Part shown: piece by piece, positions 36,401 to 46,790 of the stretch | How the letters are laid out: each line of letters starts with the position of its first letter | How positions within the stretch are numbered: the stretch's first letter is position 1 | DNA from: Gordius sp. MW1 | Lineage: Eukaryota > Nematomorpha > Gordioida > Gordea > Gordiidae | Assembly (NCBI GenBank): GCA_964036665.1 | Contig: OZ038526.1 | Location: 32,116,001-32,180,000 of the forward strand | Direction: 5' to 3' | DNA length: 64,000 nucleotides | Program-made: the position numbers and the translations under genes | Notes under the pieces: generated by a model | Told to the model about the DNA's origin: nothing | The model's input: the letters and a program-made list of their open reading frames with translations, nothing else | Database searches by the model: none

Positions 36401-39400
36401 TTTTTTTAAGTTAATATAATTATGGCTAAAATTTAAAAAAAAAACTATCATTTTGCCTTTGCCCCCCTCCTCTAAGTCCAATCTTGGCTACGCCCATGCT
36501 TTGTTTTTAATTGAACATTTTTTATTGGAAAAATGATAAACTAGCATGTTTTTGACAATTTTGTAAGAATGTTTCTAGGCAAAAGTCTCAAAAATGCTAA
36601 AAATTTTAAGCCCACACCCCACCCGGCTCAAAATCTTAAGCCTTTGCATTGCTTAGTTTTTGCCGGTCCCTTTTAGAAAATTATATGAAATTTTTAAATG
36701 ATATATATTTTAAAATGCTGTTTTTATTGTTTAATTAGTTCAATATTTTTTTGTAAATTACGTTTTAAAAACAATTTAATTATCCAAAATTACTATAATC
36801 TATATGTCATTCCCTTATTTGTGTACATTTCAAAATGGCGGAAGAATGGTACACTTATTTAAAGTTGATGAGCAGTCTATCTAGTCTATGTTTATAGCAC
36901 GTTGTTGAAATGAATGGGCGAACCTTGTTGACTCAATACTTGGGTATGTATAGAATAACAGTGGAGGGAAGTGAAACTTATATCGTTGTCATGAGGAATA
37001 TATTTGGGCACAAGCTCACAATCCACAAAAAATATGACCTAAAAGTAATTATAATTATTTTACCATCTTTTTGTTATTTGATATTTTAATATAAAATTTA
37101 ATCAATTTTTATCAATTTTTCTTTGGCATATAGAAAAAAATGTTTTTTGCAAGAACTTATAAATTAAGGCATTTTCATAAAAATATTAATTATTTAAATT
37201 TGAACCCAAAATTTGTCTAAATTTTGAGAAATAAACAAAAAAAATTGGCAATATTGCTCTTATAATTACATCTTGTGTTATAGGGGAATTATGTTAAATG
37301 TTGATTATTATTTTTTAATGTTTGAAAAAATATAGAATTTCTTTATTATATATAAAATTTATTTTATAACAATTTTATACCTTTTACTTAATTTAATATT
37401 ATCTAAATTTGATTTAATTTTTGATAGGGCTCTACGGTCCAAAGATCAGCTAGCGTTAAAGAACGGGTAATAATTAATATTTTCGCTGAGATATTTTAAG
37501 TGCCAATTTTTGAAGATGCGGTTAATTAGGGCAAACCTTATATTTTATATGTGAGGATCAGTGGTATATCGGTTGGCATTGCTGCCTTCCAAGCAGCAGA
37601 CCCGGGTTCGACTCCCGGCTGATGCATATATTTTTTCTTTTTTTTATCCAAAATATAATTTATAAACCGGATCGCTTATAGGTTTATGACAATAAAAAAC
37701 TTGGAGCAGTTGTTGACGTTTAAAAAACGTTAAAATCGCTGTTTTGACCAACTTTGACAGCAAGTATTTTTAAAGCTTGACTTACAGGAAAATAAAGTAA
37801 AAATTTGTTCGTGTTCACCCCGCAAAACTCTACCAAAATTTGCAAACAATTTGGTCGATTTTTCTTGTTGACCGTGTTATTAATTTGATGAAAAATTAAA
37901 CATCTTAGAATAATAGTTTTGTTTGTTGAAAATTGAAAGAAATATAAAAAATTTATTATAGAGTAAAGATTTCCCAACGTACAAAGATAATGATTTCGTA
38001 AATGACGGAATTAAAATTCACATAGGTCAGGAGGCGAAGGATAAATTATTGGAAACACTTAAATCTGATTGTGCCGTAAGATCAATATTTCCTCGTAGAT
38101 TTTTTTTATGAAATTGTTATTTTTTTAAATTTATTTAAAAATAAATAATAATATGTAAATCTGAGGGATTGTGCTTAGTTTTTTATGTTAATAACCTGAC
38201 ACTTATATTTTATTTCGAATGGGTATTTAAAAATGTTTATTAGCTAAAAGGTTTTTTTAGGGAGACATCTTGATTATATACATCACCACATATGTTTTTC
38301 GTTAAATTCACCACACATTTTTACTTTGACTTTTTCACATAAATTGCTTTAAATAAATTTGTTGTTATAATATTTTGGTATAAAAACGATTACAAAGATC
38401 TTCTGAAAAATTATCTGGCCTCCCTTTTAAATGGCTTTGGGTATCAGGGGCCCCACCTGACCATATACATTTCTTGGGTCGTGATAGATCATAATGATTT
38501 AGATCTCTGTATTTTACAGATATCCTCGTTAAAAAACTATTTAAAATCGATTTTGTTTGTCCTTAATCCATTCATTTAGTTCATGGCGCAAAATAAACTC
38601 ATGGACTATTCCTTGATTTGTGGGATCCACGATATGGATCTAGATGATGTCGTAGCCCCCTGTGGGTCAGGATCCGAATCCCCACCCCCACAGGATAGTG
38701 CTGAGGGTGGGGACGGTCACGCCCTCAAGAGCGTCGCAGCCCCGCCCGAAAGCGGTCCCGAATCGGGCGGTGACGAATACGAAACCGACGACGGGGTCGT
38801 GGCTGGGCGCGCCGGGGTCGGGCGTAACGAAATCCTAGTGGGCGTATCGACGGACGAGGGTGGAGGTTCGGGGGTTGACGCTGACGCCCCTACTTCGGTA
38901 CCGCCCCGGAGCTCTAATCGTGAGTCCGAGGGTACGGACACCCCATGGACAGCGGCCAAAATAAGAGCGTTAGTGGACCCTAGCGTAGATGCTTACGCCA
39001 TTCCCAGTAGTCCCGGTGAGTTAGCTTACCTTATAACGGTTGTGTTTGGCTGACGCCATTGGTGCATCTTTGCCCATTCGTTAGTGTGTATTTTACCGAG
39101 GTGTATAATAACTTTTTAAAATACTAGTATTTCACGGTATTGTACCTCTTTTTTGACGCTTCGACTTTTTTAAATTGATCTCAAACTAAATGGAAAAAAA
39201 AGCTATGTTGTAAATTTTTTTAAGTATAGCTGGGTGTTGCTAGAATTCAAATAAGAATGGGTTTAAAGTTTGGCAATTAGGGAAGGAAATAATAAAATTT
39301 AAACTTTATGAAATAATTTGGATTTTTTATGATTTGGACCCATAATATATAATGGACATAATATCAAATATATTTCCCAAACTAAATCTAACCCTAACCC

Positions 39401-39942
39401 TTGCCTAAATTACATTTTGCCAATATTACATTTTGCAAACATCAGAATTTAAGGATTTAATAATCATATTTTTAATATATTGGACCAAAAATATTAGTCA
39501 TTTTGGGAACTATTTGAAACGGTGTATAAATACACGTTAACCGGCTATATTTTTAAAGGTTCTGATTGGTTTATATATTTTGGCCATTATATATTTTGAC
39601 CCGAAGTGTTTTTTATGTTTAAGGACCTATTTGTTCGAAACATTATATGCCCACTTCATACATTGTATCAACTGCACTATTTTCGCGCAACCATATCTCC
39701 CCTCCTCATTTTATATACTGGTTGACTTTTACTTTATTTTTATCTCTTTTTACTTGGCAGAATCGTCGCGCAAGAGGATATACTTCATCGCCATCATAGA
39801 TATTTTAACGCATTACGGTATGAAAAAGAAAACGGCCCACGCCGCTAAAACGGTTAAGCACGGAGCTGAAGCCATATCAACCGTACACCCTGACCAATAT
39901 TCTAGACGCTTCTTCGATTTTATAGAACGTTCGTTAGACTGA
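33401..39942 (+). CDS. PIP4K2: Phosphatidylinositol 5-phosphate 4-kinase type II (PIP4K2)
   Basis: Nine exons join in phase to 461 aa: 33401-33520, 35335-35432, 35601-35697, 36172-36324, 36898-37044, 37428-37466, 37962-38075, 38580-39015, 39761-39942 (TGA). The enzyme phosphorylates PI5P to PI(4,5)P2. Landmarks are [55 protein letters not shown], the lysine of FDKRFVLK (about 137), [29 protein letters not shown] (about 264-274), then [14 protein letters not shown] with the metal-binding Asp near 415. The activation loop [20 protein letters not shown] is type II-like, not PIP5K-like. Human PIP4K2A is 406 aa. The extra length is an acidic Gly/Ser-rich insert (about residues 275-385) encoded by a GC-rich stretch. 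The start at 33401 is the first Met, with another four codons on. A tRNA gene lies in intron 6. AATAAA lies near 40326. Confidence 0.95.
36348..36498. repeat. GGGCGTAGCC-family MITE in PIP4K2 intron 4
   Basis: CATGGGCGTAGCCAGGGG at the left and CTTGGCTACGCCCATG at the right are inverted ends. The core is in the opposite orientation to the copies at 11412 and 54912. It begins only 23 bp after the exon 4 donor. Confidence 0.75.
36690..36897. repeat. Partial copy of the 60787-61238 inverted-repeat element
   Basis: It shares by eye AAAATGGCGGAAGAATGGTA and GAGCAGTCTATCTAGTCTAT with 61170-61232, plus more diverged upstream sequence. The copy runs right up to the acceptor of PIP4K2 exon 5 at 36898. 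Confidence 0.6.
37555..37626 (+). tRNA. tRNA-Gly (anticodon TCC)
   Basis: A 72-nt cloverleaf can be drawn. The anticodon arm is GCTGC-CTTCCAA-GCAGC with anticodon TCC. The T arm is CCGGG-TTCGACT-CCCGG. The A box is TGGTATATCGG and the B box GGGTTCGACTC. The discriminator base is A and a T-rich run starts three bases later as a Pol III terminator. The acceptor stem GGATCAG/CTGATGC has one mismatch at the second pair (G-G). The gene lies inside PIP4K2 intron 6, same strand, so it may be functional or a recently dispersed copy. Confidence 0.88.
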
Positions 39943-41210
39943 AAGAGAATACTCTTTTTTAAACCCCGACCTTCCCTCAAATTGTCATAATATCAGCACC
40001 TAACGCCATTTGATACCTATACGCACGCACATGATCGTGTTTGTAGTTTTTAAGTTGAATACATCATTGTGTGAAACAACACTCATCTACTTGTAGTATT
40101 TTAAATGAATTAACGCTTCCTTGCCCGTCGATTTCTTCTAATATGTTCTGTAACCTTATCATATTTATAGGTGTATATATATGTCCACATCTTCATCATC
40201 CCACATTCTTAATTATTGTATGTTTTATACACCTTAATTCATTACGCCAATATATATATTGTTTGTTACTAGCCTAGAGGAGGATCTTATATAAATAATA
40301 ACCAGCTTAGTGTGATAGTGTTTAAAATAAAGTAACTTAAATTGGTTCAAAGTTACAATATTGATTGTCTGTTTCCATGACAGAGAGGTAATTATTTAAC
40401 AACTCCAAGTATAATTGTTTATTAATTTCTATGCAATATAGTGGTTGGTTTTTGGTTGTCCGTCAGTCTTGTCCTATCTAACTTAATTTTTTGATAATTG
40501 CTGTGGAACCTTAAACGGGATTTTAATGGCTGTGGACTTATGTTTCTGTAAAATACTTTTACTCTGCTTTCGCATATAGACTAGCTAATGACCGCCGGTT
40601 GGCTTAAATTTATTCGACCTCGTAGCCCAAATCCCATCATAGTTTTTGTACCCAAATGATTACCTTTATATATATATTTATATTATTTTTTATCTTTGAC
40701 AGATTATAAATCAATTGTATTGGATAAAGAGTCAATAAATTTATTACATAGTACAATGTTATTATTTATAACAATCATTAGTTTAAAACTACTCATTTAA
40801 AATTAATATTAATATGATAACAAATCTTGTATAACCATGGCGTATATATAAAATAACAAATTAAAAGTTATGGATAATCTGAATTCTTTGGTCTGATGGT
40901 ATGTTTTAAACGTTTAATTGGTTAAAAAAGTTTCACACTCCCTGTTAATATAATTAAATATTACTACTAATATCATATAAAAATTAAGCGCATGTAAAAT
41001 TATATCTGTGTAACTTATGTTACGTTAACATAAATTTTAATAGTTTGTAAAATTTATTCTACCACAAGTTACTTTCAATAGTATTATAAACAATTTATAT
41101 AGCAAATTTAGCATGCTACTTCTAAATTTTTTACCTAAATTATCTTATAAAGTTCCATATATATATTCAAATCAACTTTACCGTGATTGTATTTGTTTTT
41201 GTGTGGAGCT
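39943..41210. other. Intergenic region between convergent PIP4K2 and SEA-domain gene
   Basis: It contains the likely PIP4K2 3' UTR with AATAAA near 40326 and one dispersed repeat (40418-40640). The rest is AT-rich without recognisable features. Confidence 0.45.
40418..40640. repeat. Dispersed repeat with CTATGCAATATAG
   Basis: It aligns by eye with 6850-7065: TTTTGGTTGTCCGTCAGTC, GCTGTGGAACCTTAAACGGG and CATATAGACTAGCTAATG recur in the same order. Confidence 0.55.
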
Positions 41211-44200
41211 TTAGGATTTAGATCCCTGGTTACTTTTATTGCCACCAAAATCTCTTTTAAAGATTCCTGAAGAAATGGGTGATATGGCCGACAGGTTAGG
41301 TGATGAGTCTTCCCCTTCAGATCCTTTCTTGTCTTTTAAACTACTTTTACTCTGAGACGTTTTACCCTTGGCACTCAAATTAGTATCGTTGCTGACATTT
41401 TTTGTTTGGGAATTATTGCCACTACTCTTAGGCACGTTCATGTATATTTGTTCGGAATGGATTGGATCTTTACTTTTGTCTACAGATTTTGAATGATCCG
41501 GTTTATAAGTAGCTTCATCGTATGTGTTACCAACCACATCGTTTAATTTCCGAGGACTAACCTGTATAGTAGTGATACCAAATATTAAGAGTCTTTAAAA
41601 TATGTTATAATCCAATTATATATGCGAATCTGCGTAAGCGGCTTCTACCGATTTAAAACGCTTGTGCCGGACGGTTTTATGAGGTTGCAGTGGTTTATAA
41701 TAACTGGATAATAATTATGAGAGTTCGTTAAATGATTGGCGGAGAGAATCAGACTAGGGGAAAGTTAGAGGACTTAAATGATAAGAGTTATAACAATTTA
41801 TTATATTCATTACTCTAACTAAACTACTCCTAATTTTTCCTTCACGCACACGCGTATATTGATTTTAAATACCTCGTATAAGGTCATGGATTATTTAAAA
41901 GAGCCAATCATATAATTCTATATCTATTGAAAAAATAACCAATATACTTCTGCATTGTCTTTGGGTATAATCCTTATATCGTCGCTAGTTAGTCGTTTAA
42001 CGGGTTGTTGAAACTTGACGTTAGGTCCCGAATTATAAGATGCCAGAGTTGATTTGGGCGATTTAGCTTTAGATGCATTGGCCGAGCTCGGACTATATTG
42101 ACCTTCAGTCTTACGGGGACCAGTTAAACCAACCATTTTAGGACTAAAACCTGATACGGCTGGGGTTGAATGAAGTTGTTTTACACTTGGGCCACCAGTA
42201 TCAGGACCCTCCTCTCCATTCGCATAGTACTTGTTAGGCATGACGCTGCGCTTTTTGTATGACAATCCAGTGACAGGATTTTTGCTGTATTCTTCCTTAG
42301 TTCGCTTCAGCGCCAATAACTTGACAGTTATGGGTATAGAAAAAATGACAAAAGTATTTTCGATTAAGATATAAAATCAGGGAATTGGCAAGTAGTGAAA
42401 CTTAAGTTGAGATTTTTTAACGATTTTAATATGGGCAAAGATATTAAAATGGAGTCTAATTTTATGAAATTAAAGGTTACTTAACTAAATTTTTTTAGAA
42501 ATAAGCTTGACTTACCAAAACCACTAGGACAGCGAGCAAAAGAAAGAATGACAGTAAGCCTACAACTATAGCTGTAGCCTTCCAAGCGGGATAGAAATAC
42601 TTTCGAGTCTTCATATACTTTGCACCTTCTTCACATAATATAATTACATTTATTTAAAATATAATGTAAATATTTAGAAAAAACAATTTTTTGAGTATAA
42701 ATATATTTATATAATATTATAATGATTTTTAAATTTAGTTGCACCTGAAACATATATAGTGGCAGGATTGATTTCATAATTGGTTTGTGGAAGTGTTGAA
42801 TTTATCAGAGCCTTCAAGAATTCATCTTCTAGCTCTTTTTTAGTTATGTTTGAATCACCAGGGACTTGCAAAGGAACTTGAACGACAACGCTCCCCTTAC
42901 TGTCATATAATAAATTATTTATTATTAAAACAAAATTTCAAAATTTTAACACAAGGTGCGTTAAAATTTTAATCAGATTCAACTTGAAATAGTTGTTCAA
43001 AACGATAGAAAAATATCCATTTATATTGACCTGAAAGTAATTTCTTTAGACTCCACGTAATTTGGTCCATACTTTTTTTCGTATATATTTTTCACCTTTC
43101 AAAGTTATTTTTTTACAATAATTATTGTTCAATTAACATATCTTTATTATATGTAAAAATTGTTCTGAGAGCTTACCGTTTGTGCGAAAATTCTACTATA
43201 TTCCGCATGCTTAACAGATGTGGGATCATCTAGATCCTGACTATAATTCATGCCTCCGATAACGCTAAATGACAAAAAATAAGTTTTGGGCGGTGGAATA
43301 GTAGTGGTTAATGGGGTCGCGCTTTTAATTGACACTAATGGAGTTGTGTCAGCAATTGAAGTTGAGCTTAAATCAGGACCTGCCTGGACCGAATCATTAT
43401 TTACCGTAAATATGACTATAATATCGTTTTGTGATTTATCGGAATTGCCATCGCCCACAACTTTGTCATAATCTGACATGTCCCAATTAAAAGGAATCCC
43501 AGCCACAATACTTTGTTTAGCAATGGTGGTCGTGGTCACTTTAGTAGATTGTGTTACTATTGCAGTAGAGGGTAGGCTAGTTTTAGTAGTTGCAGTTATA
43601 GGGGATGCAGTAGTAAGAGGTGTCGTTTTCAGGATTATTGGGAGGATGATTGACGTGAAAACACTGGAAGTGGGTCGTGTACTTGTAGCCGACAGTGTTT
43701 GGGTCGGGTCTGGATCAGGTATAATTTCTTCGGTACCTTCTTCGGACGAGGATAAATTATATTTGATGATCGCCTCCTCTACGGTCAATATTTCTCGTGT
43801 TATCAATTGAGTTCGATCTGCATCGTGTGGGTCTACAAAAATTTTACGAATATCCATGTGAGAACCGTTAGTAGCTATCAGTATTTTATCACCACCCACC
43901 GCATCGTATATAGGGGCTAGTGTTATGAAGAAAAATTCCCCCGGCTCCGTAGAATTATCGAACGGTTTTAATTGTACAGCGGAAGGAAGTAATTGAGGGT
44001 TCGATTTGTTACTCGATAAATCTATTTCATAAATTTTAATTAATTTTAGATAAAATTATATATATATATAAAGTTTACTTGAAGCGTTTGGGGTAGTATT
44101 GGCTTGAGCTAAAGTAGAATTTTGTAATGGGGTTGGCGTGGTCGTTGGTTGTGAAGTTGCCGTAGTGGGTTTAGCTACTAAACGACCGGCCAGTCCATCA

Positions 44201-44604
44201 AAACCCAAGCCTATTTAAAACAAATTTCAAATTTTATTGTAAACGACTAATTTCTTTAGTCCAATTATCGATAACTAACTTTTAAATGTTCTTATTATTC
44301 ATCCCGATGACTTAAAACATTTTTGTGCCCGCTTAATCATTCCTCTAAAGTTATTAGCGGCATTTCTTAAAGTTGTATTCAATTCAAAGAATCCAAAATT
44401 ATGAAATAAACGCTAAATTCTGTTACTAAAATAATTTTATTTTTATCTATATATCAGGAATAAAATGACTAAATTATAAAAGCATTAAATTTATGGGAAA
44501 AAATTATTATAAATTGATATAAGTTTCATACTTTGACTTATGAAGAAACAGAAGCATAAACATCCTAGAATTAGAATTTTAATCATGGAATGGTCCCGAA
44601 TCAT
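41211..44604 (-). CDS. Predicted SEA-domain type I membrane protein with mucin-like ectodomain
   Basis: Eight exons join in phase to 700 aa: 44604-44532, 44210-44079, 44021-43177, 43095-43031, 42899-42745, 42625-42516, 42319-41948, 41561-41211 (stop). Residues 1-25 look like a signal peptide (MIKILILGCLCFCFFISQ core). Residues 30-310 are Thr/Ser/Pro-rich. A SEA-like fold spans about 305-420: NYSQDLDD, IFAQTVKNIYEKKYGPNYV, then KGSVVVQV, where GSVVV (about 374-378) is the classical SEA autocleavage site. A hydrophobic segment TAIVVGLLSFFLLLAVLVVL at about 441-460 is the membrane span. The 240-residue tail is Lys/Ser-rich with NTYDEATY and EQIYMNVP. I recognise no named ortholog. The second Met (44586) is an alternative start. 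It could be a surface mucin or a signalling receptor. Confidence 0.82.
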
Positions 44605-45529
44605 AAATAATCTGCAAAGGATTATTTTTTATTTAATAAACAAATATTTAATCAATATTTCATTTTTTCCAATCAATTTAAATTTATTTGCGTAAACAAA
44701 GGGGAAGGGATAAATTTTATTTTCTCAGAAATTTTAAGGCTTAGAAACTTGCTTAACCAGCGCAAAACAAATTAAACTTTGTTTGTTTCACAATACAATT
44801 GAAACATCATCACAGTGATATAATAACATTTGTCCATCTTATAATTGAGATGTTATACCTTCAGGGAAGTGGCATTTTTAATCTATCGCGACAAAGATTT
44901 ATATTGAAACAATTTAAAATGAGTATTTTTGATAAAATGTGTATTTTTTAATATAAATAATCGGGAAAAAAACCTTAGGAAGCGAGAAAATATATGATTT
45001 TTAATGAGCTTTATATAGAAGAAGAAACTTTAGAAAATTAATTGCTATAGCCTTCCTTTTGCCTATTTTAACTTACGTTTTTTTGTGTAAAGAAGTCCTA
45101 CAGCTGGTTTTAGGAAGAACAAAATAACTATACATTAATCATTGTCTATAAAAAATAATATAAAGGGGGCCCAAACTTAATTTAAGTTACAATTTTAACA
45201 AATTTGCTTAAGTGAGCAAGATAAAAAAAAAAGATTCAAATATTCATTCCAAGGCGAGTTGGTACAATTGATACTTTTGCAGTATACACAAACGTTAGGC
45301 GTTTTCAATTTGCGATTTTTAGAAATTATTATTTTGTCGACCTCTAAATCATAACCAAAATTAGTTTTAATTCAAAAGAAAAATTTATCTAGTGAACTGG
45401 TCAAAACCTCGATGAAATTTAATCAAAATAATAATTTAATTGTTATTATTTTTCAACTTTTTTTTGGTCAAGTCAAGACAATCTACTTCTTTCTAAATCA
45501 TTATAAAAATACATGCTAAAATATATTAA
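44605..45529. other. Upstream flank of the SEA-domain gene
   Basis: AT-rich sequence with no gene recognised. It probably includes the promoter of the minus-strand SEA gene, but I cannot point to a specific element. Confidence 0.35.
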
Positions 45530-46790
45530 ATTAAGGATGTTATTTAAATGCACAATAATAAATTAAAAATGCTCAGTAAAATGTGCTCAGTATTTTATTA
45601 AAGTGCCCAGTTAAAAATTCAAAATTGCTCATTAAATTAACTTTAAAATGCTCAGCTTTAAATTAATAATGCTCAGTATTTTTGCTAAAATGCTCAGCAA
45701 TATAAATTTATAATTTGTGATATTAATTTATTTTGCGCTTATAATTTATAAATAATATTTTAATTGGTATGAAATTTTTTAAAATAAATTAAGAACTTTG
45801 GCCCCTCCCTTTTTTTGTCCGTTGGTTTCCTCCTCTCCTTATTTTTACCCTCTTTCCCACCAGACGGAGGGGGGTGATTTGCCCCCCCCCTTCTTTTTTA
45901 CCCTCGTTCTCACCAGAGGAAGAAGGTTAATTTGACACCCCCCCCCCTTTTTTTACCCTCTTTCTCACCCGGAGGGGGGGGGTGGATTTGCCCCCCTCCC
46001 CTTTTTTACCCTTTTTCTCACCAGGGGGGAGGGGGGGGGTGATCTCCTCCCCCCCCTTATTTTCTACCCTCTTTCTCACCAGGGGGGAGGGTCACCTTTT
46101 TTCTCACCCGAGTGGGACGGTGATTTGGGCCCACCCTTTTTACCCGGAGGGGGCCCTCCGGATGAGAAAGAGGGTAAAAATAAGGGGAGAGGTGAAAAAG
46201 GGGGGGGGGGGCAAATGAACGTCCCCCCCCGGGTGAGAAAAAGGGCAAATCACCCCCCCCCCCCCCCGAATGAGAAAGAGGGTAAAAAAGGGGGGTAAGG
46301 GGGAAGGGGCAAATCACCCCCTCCCCCCTGGTAAGGAAGAGGGTAAAAAATAGAGGGGGGGGGACCAACGGGACAAAAAAAGGGAGTGGACAAAGTTCAT
46401 AATTTATTTATGATATATCTACAAAAGAATTTATTTAGCTCTACAAACGATAACTTTGAGAACTGTCACCAAACAGGCAAAAATGAATTCAATCCTTTTT
46501 CTTAGTCGTAGTATAAGGTCGACTAAACAAAACCCATGTCTTTTTACCACATAGGATATCTATGAATTGACGTTGCTTGTTCAAATCTCGCTTAATTATT
46601 AATTTTATTTTAAAATTAAATTTCGGTTACTGAGCAAAAATTTATTGAGCAACACAGAAATAATAACTAAAGAAATGATTAAATTACTGAACATTAAATT
46701 ATTTACTGAACATTTGAATATTTTAATGAGCATTTAATTACTCTACTGAGCAATTGATTATTCTACTGATCTAAATACTGCACAATAATT
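45530..46790. mobile_element. Foldback-like inverted structure with subrepeats in the arms
   Basis: Sequence is mirrored around about 46150. The outer arms carry spaced TGCTCAGTA-type words on the left (45571-45695) and TACTGAGCA-type words on the right (46628-46770). The middle arms match inversely: CTTTTTTTGTCCGTTGG (about 45809) against CCAACGGGACAAAAAAAG (about 46366). The inner arms are minisatellites of ACCCTCTTTCTCACC on the left and GGTGAGAAAGAGGGT on the right, with long C/G runs. The centre is CCGGAGGGGGCCCTCCGG. No transposase is seen. A GTCGACC-family copy interrupts the right arm. Confidence 0.7.
46491..46553. repeat. GTCGACC element fragment inside the foldback arm
   Basis: AAGGTCGACTAAACAAAACCC followed by TTTTTACCAC matches the right end of the GTCGACC family. 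Its presence only in the right arm explains local asymmetry. Confidence 0.55.

Noticed and set aside
38717-38959. 80-codon minus-strand frame inside PIP4K2
   Set aside because: It is the shadow of the GC-rich PIP4K2 exon, which has strong family support around it.
43286-43810. Plus-strand open frames opposite the SEA-domain gene
   Set aside because: They are mirror frames of the Thr-rich exon; the minus strand has splice sites, phase closure and domain evidence.
45982-46368. Open frames of 78 and 103 codons rich in Pro, Gly and Phe
   Set aside because: They are produced by poly-C/G minisatellite arms of the foldback structure, in both orientations.
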